Assembly: GCF_014193695.1 (NCBI RefSeq)
Contig: NZ_JACHZR010000004.1
Coordinates: 558,001-622,000, forward strand
Reading direction: 5' to 3'
DNA length: 64,000 nucleotides
Source: Rhizobium sp. BK316
GTDB lineage: Bacteria > Pseudomonadota > Alphaproteobacteria > Rhizobiales > Rhizobiaceae
Shown here in pieces: positions 25,562 to 33,105 of this stretch. The notes under the pieces are model-generated. The model did not search any database, was not told the origin of the DNA, and worked only from the letters and a program-made list of their open reading frames with translations. The first letter of the stretch is position 1, and every line of letters begins with the position of its first letter. The translations under genes were made by a program, and so were the position numbers.

Positions 25562-27958
25562 ATGCTGACCGATCGAGACCGTATTGAAAGACAGAAGCGG
25601 AGCCTCTCGCTCACGCGTCTGCATCGGGCGCTCTCGCGCCTGACCTCGACCGTCACCATGATGAATACCGGTGCGCATCCCGACGACGAGCACAACGGCC
25701 TGCTCGCCTATCTGCGTCTCGGTCTCGGCATGCGCGTCGTCGTCGCCTGCTCGACACGCGGTGAAGGCGGCCAGAATGCGCTGGGGCCTGAACGGCTCGG
25801 CGCGCTCGGCATTGTGCGCAGCCGCGAGATGGAGGAAGCGGCGCGCGAACTCGACGCCGATATCCACTGGCTCGGCCATGGTCCCGAAGATCCGATCCAT
25901 GATTTCGGCTTCTCCAAGAATGGCGACCGGACGTTTGACCGCTGGGGCGAGAAGCGCATCGTCGAGCGGCTGGTGCGTGCCTATCGCACAGAGCGTCCCG
26001 ATATCGTATTGCCGACCTTCCTCGACGTACCGGGCCAGCATGGACATCATCGCGCCATGACGCGTGCGGCGGAGACCGCAATAAGCCTTGCGGCCGACGC
26101 CTCCGCCTTTCCAGAACATTTCGACGAAGGGCTGGCGCCCTGGCAGGTGGCAAAATTCTACCTACCCGCATGGTCAGGCGGCGGCGATACCTATGATGAC
26201 GAAGTGCCTCCTCCGGCCACGACGCTGCCACTCGATGCCGCGGGCCTCGAACCTGTCAGCGGCGTCAGCTACGCGCACATTGGCGAATGGTCGCGTTATT
26301 ACCATGCCTCACAGGGCATGGGCCGCTGGCATGATATCGGCGACAATGAATGGCCGCTGCACCTGAAACTCAGCGCCGAAGGCTCCGTTGCGGAGACCTC
26401 CATTCTCGATTCGCTTCCCTCGACGCTGGCTGATCTTGCACGGGAGACGGAGCTGCCGCAAACGGTCGTCGATGCGCTGATGCGGGCAGATGGCGCGATC
26501 GGCAAGGCGATCGAGCGCTTCCCGGAACGATCCGCCATTGTGGATGCGCTGCTGAAAGCGGCAGCCGAAGTTGAAAGAGCGCTTGCCGATGCGCCCGAAG
26601 CATTCCTCGATGCGCACGGCCATCGTCTGCGACGCAAGCTTGTGGAAATCGAGGCGGCATTGTGCGAGGCCGAGCAGGTCCTCGTCCGGGCCGTTGCCGA
26701 ACCTGCCGAACTTTCGCCTGGCGCGACCAGCAAACTGACGCTCCATCTCAGCGGCAATGCCGGCACTGCGGTATCCGATGCGGATCTAAGATTGCCCGAG
26801 GGCGTCTCGGCCAGTCTGAAGGAAACCTCGCCGCTATCGATCGTCTACGAACTGAGATCGACGGCCGATGCCCCTCTCACCCGGCAATACCTGCCGACAT
26901 GGTCGAGCCTTGGCGGCAACGGCAATGCTTCCGTCGAAGTCAGGGCTCGGATCGGCGGCCGTTCAGTAAAGGTGACGGTCGATCTCGAAGAGCCGCTTAC
27001 CGTCGCGCCGCAACATTCGCTGAGCCTCCAGCCCAACGCGTTCATCCTTCCCGTAGATGGCAACAGGCAGGAACGGACGATCAAAGCTGCTTCCGCGGGG
27101 CGTATCGGCTTTTCCGCTCCGGCCGGCTGGACCGTCAAGGAAGACAACGGCGCTCTCAAGCTTTCGCCTCCTACCGCTATAACACCCGGCTTCCTCGCCA
27201 TCGCGCCGCTTGTGGATGGTCAGCCGGCCATGCGCATCTCGCCGATCGCCTATCCGCATATCGGCCGCACGAGTTTCCGTGAGCCGGAGCGGCTGCGGGT
27301 TCTGGCGCTCGATCTTAAACTGCCTGATGGCGCGAAAATCGGCTATGTCGGCGGCGGCGCGGATCGCGTCGGCCTCTGGCTTGATCGCATGGGGCTCGAT
27401 GTCACGGAGCTTGACGCACAGGCTCTGTCAGGCGATCTCTCCCGCTTCACGACCATCGTCATCGGCATCTTCGCCTTCGGCATGCGTAAGGATCTGGCGG
27501 CCGCGACGGCCCGCCTGCATTGCTTTGTCGAAGAGGGCGGCCATCTGCTGACGCTCTATCACCGCCCAAGCGACGGCTGGCAGCCTGATGCCACGCCGCC
27601 AAAGCGGATCGAAGTCGGCTCTCCCTCCCTCCGCTGGCGCGTGACCGATCCGACGGCTGACGTCACCGTGCTGGAGCCCGCACACCCGTTGCTGCAGGGG
27701 CCGAACAAGATCACCTCCGCCGACTGGGATGGCTGGGACAAGGAGCGCGGCCTCTATTTCGCCTCCCGCTGGGACGATGCCTATGTGCCGCTCGTTGCGA
27801 TCCACGACCTCGAAGAGCAGCCGCTCAAGGGCGCGCTGATATCAGCCGAAATCGGCAAGGGCCGGCATACGCATACGAGCCTCGTGCTGCATCACCAGCT
27901 CGACAAACTCGTGCCCGGCGCCTTCCGGCTGATCGCCAACCTCGTCCAGCCCGCCTGA
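25562..27958 (+). CDS. Large PIG-L (LmbE) family deacetylase with C-terminal GATase1-like domain
   Basis: 798 residues, far longer than simple PIG-L enzymes of about 250. The N-terminal domain (30-260) has the zinc motif AHPDDE (38-43) and the second ligand motif QHGHHRAM (159-166), as in N-acetylglucosamine and mycothiol-precursor deacetylases. The middle (about 380-570) resembles the beta-sandwich of NEW3/NPCBM-associated domains. The C-terminus (about 590-795) looks like a class I glutamine-amidotransferase-like fold (KIGYVGGGADRVGLWL, FVEEGGHLLTLYHRPSDGW). No signal peptide is seen, so it should act in the cytoplasm. AGGGAGGA precedes the ATG. It follows the ROK gene and likely removes an N-acyl group from the imported compound. 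Confidence 0.8.
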   Translation: MLTDRDRIERQKRSLSLTRLHRALSRLTSTVTMMNTGAHPDDEHNGLLAYLRLGLGMRVVVACSTRGEGGQNALGPERLGALGIVRSREMEEAARELDADIHWLGHGPEDPIHDFGFSKNGDRTFDRWGEKRIVERLVRAYRTERPDIVLPTFLDVPGQHGHHRAMTRAAETAISLAADASAFPEHFDEGLAPWQVAKFYLPAWSGGGDTYDDEVPPPATTLPLDAAGLEPVSGVSYAHIGEWSRYYHASQGMGRWHDIGDNEWPLHLKLSAEGSVAETSILDSLPSTLADLARETELPQTVVDALMRADGAIGKAIERFPERSAIVDALLKAAAEVERALADAPEAFLDAHGHRLRRKLVEIEAALCEAEQVLVRAVAEPAELSPGATSKLTLHLSGNAGTAVSDADLRLPEGVSASLKETSPLSIVYELRSTADAPLTRQYLPTWSSLGGNGNASVEVRARIGGRSVKVTVDLEEPLTVAPQHSLSLQPNAFILPVDGNRQERTIKAASAGRIGFSAPAGWTVKEDNGALKLSPPTAITPGFLAIAPLVDGQPAMRISPIAYPHIGRTSFREPERLRVLALDLKLPDGAKIGYVGGGADRVGLWLDRMGLDVTELDAQALSGDLSRFTTIVIGIFAFGMRKDLAAATARLHCFVEEGGHLLTLYHRPSDGWQPDATPPKRIEVGSPSLRWRVTDPTADVTVLEPAHPLLQGPNKITSADWDGWDKERGLYFASRWDDAYVPLVAIHDLEEQPLKGALISAEIGKGRHTHTSLVLHHQLDKLVPGAFRLIANLVQPA

Positions 27959-27968
27959 GGCGAGCGAA

Positions 27969-28835
27969 ATGGATGGCTTTACAGCAGCCAGGGACAGCCG
28001 TTTCGGCATCGTCTGGCTGCTTTCCGATGCGACGCTGGTGACGGGCATGACGGTGCTCGTGAAGATGCAGGGCGCATCCTATCCGGCTATCCAGCTCGTC
28101 TTCATTCGTGCGCTGATCGGGCTCGTGCTTATCCTGCCGTTGATCTGGCGCCATCGCCGGCAGCTTGCCAATTCCAGAGATCCGTTGCGCAACGTCATGC
28201 GTATCAGCTGCAACGCTGTGGCGCTGACCAGCAATTTCGTCGCGCTTACTATGCTGCCGCTGGTACTGGTCAATGCGCTGGGTTTCACCCGGCCGCTCGT
28301 CTCGATGCTGATGGCTGTCGCCATGCTCGGCGAAAAGGTCAGCCGCTGGCGGTGGATCGGCGCGGTGCTTGCCTTTGTCGGCGTGCTGATCATGCTGGCG
28401 CCGGATACATTCGCCTGGAATATAGGGTTGGTGGCGGTGCTGCTCTCCATCATCTTTGGGGCGCTGGCGACAATCCAGACGCGGATGCTGCATTACGAAA
28501 ATACGACAGTCATGATGGTCTTCTACACGGCGGGTCTGACCGTCATCACCGTCCTTCCCGCGCTCTTCGTCTGGCAACCGGTGCGTAGCGAGGACTGGCC
28601 CGCCCTGCTCGGCATCGGCCTTCTGGCACAACTTGGGCAATTCTGCTTCCTGCGCGCCTATCAGATTGCCAGTGCCAGCCTGCTTGCCCCGTTTGGTTAT
28701 CTGTCGATCGTCTTTGCGACTGCGAGCGGGTACTTCTTCTTCAATGAGGTGCCCGATCTTCGCACGCTTATCGGCATCGTCGTCATCATCGCCACACTGC
28801 AGGCAATCACCTTTCTGGAGCGGCGGAAGAATTAA
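27969..28835 (+). CDS. EamA/DMT-family transporter
   Basis: 288 residues with ten predicted helices arranged as two EamA repeats (about 12-140 and 155-285). DMT-family proteins export amino acids, sugars or metabolites, or in some cases take them up. It begins 10 bases after the PIG-L gene, so it belongs to the ROK-led plus-strand operon. Its likely role is to export a by-product of the pathway, but this is only from context. About 200 bases follow before the tRNA; they hold the tRNA promoter and no gene. Confidence 0.82.
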   Translation: MDGFTAARDSRFGIVWLLSDATLVTGMTVLVKMQGASYPAIQLVFIRALIGLVLILPLIWRHRRQLANSRDPLRNVMRISCNAVALTSNFVALTMLPLVLVNALGFTRPLVSMLMAVAMLGEKVSRWRWIGAVLAFVGVLIMLAPDTFAWNIGLVAVLLSIIFGALATIQTRMLHYENTTVMMVFYTAGLTVITVLPALFVWQPVRSEDWPALLGIGLLAQLGQFCFLRAYQIASASLLAPFGYLSIVFATASGYFFFNEVPDLRTLIGIVVIIATLQAITFLERRKN

Positions 28836-28972
28836 CATAGCGTCGACCACATTTACTGATGAACGGGTCCCATATCCCCCGCGTTCGATCGTGATGGCCG
28901 GGCAATGCCGGTTTTGAAAAATGGTGGCGGGCAAGAAATGTGCCCAATACAATGAATAGGAAGATTTTTCGG

Positions 28973-29001
28973 TTGACCGCGATAGGTCAGCTGCCTATGT
29001 T
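28973..29001 (+). promoter_or_regulatory. Probable sigma-70 promoter of tRNA-Lys
   Basis: TTGACC (28973-28978) and TATGTT (28996-29001) are separated by exactly 17 bases, a good rhizobial housekeeping promoter. Transcription would begin near 29008, about 35 bases before the mature tRNA 5' end. Confidence 0.65.
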
Positions 29002-29042
29002 CCGCGCACTTCCAGCCGGGGTGCTTCGCACCCGCGGAGAGG

Positions 29043-29118
29043 GAGAGCGTAGCTCAGCTGGTAGAGCAACTGACTTTTAATCAGTAGGTCATGGGTTCGA
29101 GCCCCATCGCTCTCACCA
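29043..29118 (+). tRNA. tRNA-Lys (anticodon TTT)
   Basis: A complete 76-base cloverleaf. The acceptor stem pairs GAGAGCG (29043-29049) with CGCTCTC (29108-29114), followed by the discriminator A and an encoded CCA. The D arm reads GCTCAGCTGGTAGAGC. The anticodon arm has stem ACTGA/TCAGT and loop CTTTTAA, giving anticodon TTT. The T arm has GGGTTCGAGCCCC. It reads AAA and AAG lysine codons. Confidence 0.98.
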
Positions 29119-29298
29119 TAACTGCCTTTCTTTTCACCGAAGTAGAGATAACGATTTGCGAATCGACGTAAGGTTGGCACGCGGAGAACCCAGGCGTCAG
29201 CCTGATCCGCCAGTCCGGCGATCGACGTCCGAGAATGCGAGACGTTCAGTGTCGTTGCCTTTATGAGAATGATGCGCCTTTCGGTGCTGGAGATTGAA

Positions 29299-29574
29299 AT
29301 GGCGAAAAAGACTAGAGAACCGAAGCTTGAGCACTCTGATTTTTCCGGCGAGTTCGAAGACGGTGGAGTAACCGTACTCGTCGATATATTTCGGCCGGCA
29401 GGCACCAACGGAGACTGGACCCTCGAAGTCATCTCGCAAACCGAAGTCGTGACCAGCTGGGAAGACAAATTCGCCACGGACCTGGACGCTTGGGAAGAAT
29501 TCCTGGCCACCGCAGAACGAGATGGCGTGCAAAGCTTTCTCGATGAGGATGAGGACGAGCCGCAACTGCATTGA
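29299..29574 (+). CDS. Small conserved-looking hypothetical protein
   Basis: 91 residues from MAKKTREPKLEHSDFSGEFE. It is rich in acidic residues, especially at the end (DEDEDEPQ), with a predicted beta-rich middle (GVTVLVDIFR, WTLEVISQTEVVTSW) and a helical DAWEEFLATAE. No membrane segment or signal peptide. GGAG lies 7-8 bases before the ATG, while the open frame 12 codons further upstream has none. The clean start and codon use support a real gene; I do not recognise a function. It lies 180 bases beyond tRNA-Lys; that gap shows no gene. Confidence 0.65.
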   Translation: MAKKTREPKLEHSDFSGEFEDGGVTVLVDIFRPAGTNGDWTLEVISQTEVVTSWEDKFATDLDAWEEFLATAERDGVQSFLDEDEDEPQLH

Positions 29575-29660
29575 CGGGATGCTGCCAGGCGCAGATGAGC
29601 AAGACGAATTTCAAGTTGCTCGCCGCAATACTGGCAGCTCGATGTCCCCTCCTATCACCA

Positions 29661-29840
29661 TCAATAGCTGCAGGAACGCCCGTCTCTCGGCCTGAAACCA
29701 TCCTGGCATGCTCTGTTCAACGAATCTCCTGGCACGTAGCCTGATGCGGACCCGTAGGAATTCGGGGGAGTTGCGCATGCCGTCAACACCGAAATGCCAA
29801 TCAGCGCTCCGACTGCCACAAATGCCCGAAATCTGCTCAT
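29661..29840 (-). CDS. Small predicted lipoprotein
   Basis: 59 residues starting MSRFRAFVAVGALIGISVLT. The N-terminus is a lipoprotein signal: basic start, hydrophobic core, then lipobox LTAC with Cys22 as the acylation site. The short mature part ends in a Cys-containing segment (ACQDGFRPRDGRSC). GAGGAGAAG precedes the ATG at a good distance. Mature lipoprotein of about 38 residues, probably in the outer or inner membrane facing the periplasm. Function unknown. It is convergent with the hypothetical gene at 29299-29574. Confidence 0.65.
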   Translation of the reverse strand: MSRFRAFVAVGALIGISVLTACATPPNSYGSASGYVPGDSLNRACQDGFRPRDGRSCSY

Positions 29841-30412
29841 CAATGCTTCTCCTCGTGGATTCTCTGGCGGCAATCTATCACGCAGTCACCGCAACTGAAT
29901 GGGCTTTATACCGGAAAGGCTTACAGCCCATTTCCACGGCGCTGGCTCCTGTGACTATCATTTACCTGGAATCGAACGTCCAGGCATCGGAGCAGTCTAT
30001 TAGCCATCGTGGCGATGCAGAAGCGTATAAACATCCAGCAGAACTTCGTCAGCGATCTCCGCGATTCGATCCAGTCCGCCATCCAGGCGCTTTCGGTCGC
30101 AAACGCATCGGCGCGCCAGCAACAGGCCCGGACGAGCAGCGAGAGACCCGGCATCGGCCTCTCGCTTACCTAGCCGGACCTCCCGGCATTTGCAGTGGGG
30201 TGTCCGCAAATGCCCGGCCATACCAGCGAGAGCGCGTGAGTCGATCCATTCACAGTGCCTGTGGTGGTTTATGCGCGGTTAATATCCACATGCTCTGTCC
30301 CGCTTCGGAACGCACGGGTCCGCGGGCCAGCTCCGATCAGCGCAAAAAGGTGATTGGCAATCGCCCTGCTGCGGCGGTAGGAACATCGCTCAATTGCTGC
30401 CGGAGAGAATCC
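29841..30412. other. 572-base region between the lipoprotein gene and ccdA
   Basis: This region holds the lipoprotein promoter (minus) and the ccdA promoter (plus). An inverted repeat AATGGGCT/AGCCCATT (29898-29905, 29925-29932) lies near its left end. A short plus-strand frame at 30015-30173 is listed separately. The remaining sequence has no convincing start, ribosome site or family-like protein. An open frame extends ccdA upstream for over 200 codons, but it has no family-like sequence. Confidence 0.5.
30015..30173 (+). CDS. Possible small protein (52 residues)
   Basis: The frame reads MQKRINIQQNFVSDLRDSIQ and continues with an Ala/Gln-rich helical stretch, ending LSLT and TAG. The composition (amphipathic helix, no rare runs) looks more protein-like than the other frames here. 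No convincing ribosome-binding site precedes the ATG, and GTG at 30009 is an alternative. It may be a remnant or a real small helical protein. Very uncertain. Confidence 0.28.
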   Translation: MQKRINIQQNFVSDLRDSIQSAIQALSVANASARQQQARTSSERPGIGLSLT

Positions 30413-31162
30413 GTGTCGATCGCCGATATTTCCCTTTGGAGCGCACTGCTTGCCGGAGCGCTTTCCTTCCTGTCGCCCTGCGTGCTTCCACTCGTACCGC
30501 CCTATCTCTGTTATATGGCGGGCATTTCCGTCGAGCAGTTCCGCGGCGGCGGTACGGTTGCCGCAGCCCCAGATGTGCGGCGCGGCGTGCTCTTTTCGGC
30601 GCTTTTCTTCACGCTTGGCTTTGCGACTGTCTTCGTGGCGCTCGGCGCCGGCGCCTCGACGATCGGCATGGTGCTGCGCCAGCACCTCGATCTGCTCGCC
30701 AAGATCGGTGGCCTCATCATCATCGTCATGGGGCTGAATTTTCTCGGGCTTTTCCGAATCGGCCTCCTGTCGCGGGAAGCTCGCTTCCAGAGCAGCGGCA
30801 AGCCGGCGACGCTGACGGGCGCTTACATTATGGGACTGGCCTTCGCATTCGGCTGGACGCCCTGCATCGGGCCGGTGCTCGGGGCGATCCTCGGTGTCGC
30901 CGCGTCGCGTGATACGGTCGGTTCCGGCGCCGGGCTGCTTGCCGTCTATTCGCTCGGCCTTGCCGTACCCTTCTGGATCGCGGCTGGCTTTTCCGGGGCG
31001 TTCATGCGCTTCCTGTCGCGTTTCCGCCGGTACCTCGGCACGGTGGAGAAGATCATGGGCGTCTTCCTCGTGCTGACTGGCCTCGCCTTCCTCCTCGGCT
31101 GGGTCAGCAATGTGGCGATCTGGTTTCAGCAGACCTTTCCGATCCTGATGCAAATCGGCTAA
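30413..31162 (+). CDS. ccdA: Cytochrome c biogenesis protein CcdA
   Basis: 249 residues from a GTG start, preceded by GGAGAG at 8 bases. Six membrane helices with the two redox cysteines in LSPCVLPLVPP (Cys23) and GWTPCIGP (Cys151). CcdA passes electrons from cytoplasmic thioredoxin across the inner membrane to periplasmic thiol-disulfide proteins used in cytochrome c maturation. The in-frame extension further upstream is not family-like. It is convergent with the UbiH-type gene; 31163-31330 between them shows no gene with a start codon. Confidence 0.9.
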   Translation: MSIADISLWSALLAGALSFLSPCVLPLVPPYLCYMAGISVEQFRGGGTVAAAPDVRRGVLFSALFFTLGFATVFVALGAGASTIGMVLRQHLDLLAKIGGLIIIVMGLNFLGLFRIGLLSREARFQSSGKPATLTGAYIMGLAFAFGWTPCIGPVLGAILGVAASRDTVGSGAGLLAVYSLGLAVPFWIAAGFSGAFMRFLSRFRRYLGTVEKIMGVFLVLTGLAFLLGWVSNVAIWFQQTFPILMQIG

Positions 31163-31330
31163 GCGGAAATCTCGCCTGCCCCGCAAAATGCCCAACTGGA
31201 AAAGCCGTCGGCAGCTATCATCCGTCATCGGCCGGCGATAGGTGGCTGGCAGGAACGAGCCTCGGCGACAATCCTGATCGCCACGATGCCATCAGTGGTG
31301 ATGGTCTCGTTCGGCCTGATTGCAATATGA

Positions 31331-32542
31331 TCAGGCTTTCTTCCGCTTTAGGCGTTCCTTGATCGCCTCGGGAATATCGCGAAAGCCGCGTCCCGGCTCG
31401 ATGCCTTCGCGCATGACGATATTGCGCAGCGGCGGGATGGCCGACAGGATGTGCAAGCCTGCGGCGCGCAGCATCTGTACCGGCAGGAAACCGGATAACA
31501 GCGAACGATTCAGGAGATCGACGCTTGCCGTTCGCGTCATGATATCGACACGGCGCTTACGATCAAAGCGGCTGCCGGCATCCGAGGGAATAGGCAATTC
31601 GGCGCGCGCGCACAGAAGATCGGTCAATGCCATGATATCGCGCAGGCTGAGGTTGAGGCCCTGCGCGCCAATGGGCGGAAAAACATGGGCAGCTTCGCCG
31701 ATCGGCGCGATGCGGCCCTTGCCGAAGCGATGCGCCATCATTCCCGACAGTGGCCAGATCTGCACGCCCTCCTCCACAGTGACCTTGCCGAGGATGGATT
31801 GCATACGCTCTTCCACGACATTGCCGAGTTCGGCCAGCGACAGCTCAATGCGGGCTGTGGCATCGGAAGGGTTCTGAACCCAGACAAGGCTGGAGCGGTT
31901 GCCCGGCAGCGGAACCTGCGTGAAGGGACCGTGCTCCGTGTGGAACTCCGTGGAGATATTCTGGTGCGGCAGCGTATGGGCGAAATTCAGCACCATGGCC
32001 GATTGCGGATAGGACCAGGTACGCACATCGATGCCGGCGGTTTCCCGCAGCTTCGATTTGCGGCCATCGGCACCGATGACGAAATCGGCGCTGATCTCTT
32101 CGCCGTCCGAAAGCTTGATCGTCACCGCTTCCGAAGCGATGCCGATCGTTTCGGCCATGACGGTGAAACGCGTGATATTGCCCTCGGCGGCGACCGCAGC
32201 CTCAAGCACATCCATCAATGCCTTGTTCGGAAAGTTGTAACCGAAAGCTTCGAGCCCTACCTCGGCGGAACGGAAGCTCGTGGTCGGGGCACGCAGCAGG
32301 CGATTCGTGCCGTCGATGATGCGCATACTGGCGAGCGGAGCCGCTGCCGGGCGAAGCTTTTCCCAGAGGGTGAGCCGATCCAGGAAGCGAATCGACTGAT
32401 CCATCAATGCGGTGGTGCGGCGATCTTCCTTGGGAGATGGAGGGGCGACCAGTGCCACATTGCGACCGCCGCGCGCCAAGGCGACTGCGGCGATCATGCC
32501 GGCGAGACCGCCACCGATCACCGCCACTTCGAATTTGCTCAT
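31331..32542 (-). CDS. UbiH/UbiF-family FAD-dependent hydroxylase (ubiquinone synthesis)
   Basis: 403 residues. FAD-binding GGGLAG lies at residues 10-15, the GADGRKSKLRE motif near 158-168, and the third FAD motif near 280-305 (APIGEAAHVFPPIGAQGLNL). The last has Glu where most family members have Asp (GDAAH). The protein hydroxylates the aromatic ring of ubiquinone precursors using O2 and NADPH, at the membrane surface. Alphaproteobacteria use varied UbiH/UbiF/UbiL members, so the exact ring position is unclear. It stands 40 bases after the sulfite-reduction cluster on the same strand. Confidence 0.85.
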   Translation of the reverse strand: MSKFEVAVIGGGLAGMIAAVALARGGRNVALVAPPSPKEDRRTTALMDQSIRFLDRLTLWEKLRPAAAPLASMRIIDGTNRLLRAPTTSFRSAEVGLEAFGYNFPNKALMDVLEAAVAAEGNITRFTVMAETIGIASEAVTIKLSDGEEISADFVIGADGRKSKLRETAGIDVRTWSYPQSAMVLNFAHTLPHQNISTEFHTEHGPFTQVPLPGNRSSLVWVQNPSDATARIELSLAELGNVVEERMQSILGKVTVEEGVQIWPLSGMMAHRFGKGRIAPIGEAAHVFPPIGAQGLNLSLRDIMALTDLLCARAELPIPSDAGSRFDRKRRVDIMTRTASVDLLNRSLLSGFLPVQMLRAAGLHILSAIPPLRNIVMREGIEPGRGFRDIPEAIKERLKRKKA

Positions 32543-32582
32543 GCTATCGTTCCGTCATCAAAAAGACGGCAAACCGGCAGCC

Positions 32583-33095
32583 TCAGGCGGCCGGCTTTGC
32601 CTGACGGCGCCAACTATAGCCCTTGCCGGCTTCGGCGTCACGCACCGCCGGCTGATAATGATGCGGAATGGACGGCAGGCGCTTTTCCGACAGACGGCGG
32701 ATCGCCGTCTCGTTGGTGACGGCGAAACTGTCGATGCCGACACGCAGCATCAGCGGCACCTGGTCGATCAGCACATCGCCGACAGCACGCAGCTCGTTGG
32801 TGTAACCGAGGCGCTGGCGCAGAAGCGAAGCGTGGCTGAAAGCACGACCATCGTTGAAGGCCGGAAATGCGACAGCCACGATCTCCAGGCGATAGAGATA
32901 AGGCTCAAGCTTCAGCACATCGTCGGCCGGCTTGATCAGCACGCCGAAGCCGACATCGTTGCTCTCATCGGCCTTGGCAATCAGCTCATCGAGCGTCAGA
33001 AGCGGCTTCTGATCACCCGTTGCCTTCACCTCGTCGGTCTCGATCACCCAGGGATCGTTTTCGACAAAACCGGTTTCTCTCCAGATCTTCGTCAT
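32583..33095 (-). CDS. DUF934 protein linked to sulfite reduction
   Basis: 170 residues from the second of two adjacent ATG codons; AGGAGG is 5 bases before it and only 2 before the first. The middle holds GVLIKPADDVLKLEPYLYRL and LRQRLGYTNELRAVGDVLID, typical of DUF934. Members of this family are nearly always beside a CysI-type reductase and are thought to help it, perhaps in electron delivery, but no activity is established. It follows cysI by 10 bases and ends the cluster. Confidence 0.8.
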   Translation of the reverse strand: MTKIWRETGFVENDPWVIETDEVKATGDQKPLLTLDELIAKADESNDVGFGVLIKPADDVLKLEPYLYRLEIVAVAFPAFNDGRAFSHASLLRQRLGYTNELRAVGDVLIDQVPLMLRVGIDSFAVTNETAIRRLSEKRLPSIPHHYQPAVRDAEAGKGYSWRRQAKPAA

Positions 33096-33105
33096 CATCC
33101 CCTCC

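Noticed and set aside
29093..29118. tRNA-Lys 3' end as a possible integration att site
   Set aside because: I looked for a second copy of the 3' end in the following sequence and saw none, and no integrase gene is present in the window.
29708..30412. Upstream in-frame extension of ccdA
   Set aside because: CcdA starts at the GTG at 30413 with a ribosome site; the extension has no membrane or domain character and crosses the lipoprotein gene on the other strand.
31226..31330. Coding-like minus-strand stretch after the UbiH-type gene
   Set aside because: About 30 codons read smoothly, but there is no start codon except a weak internal GTG, no ribosome site and it follows the stop codon; probably chance or a decayed remnant.
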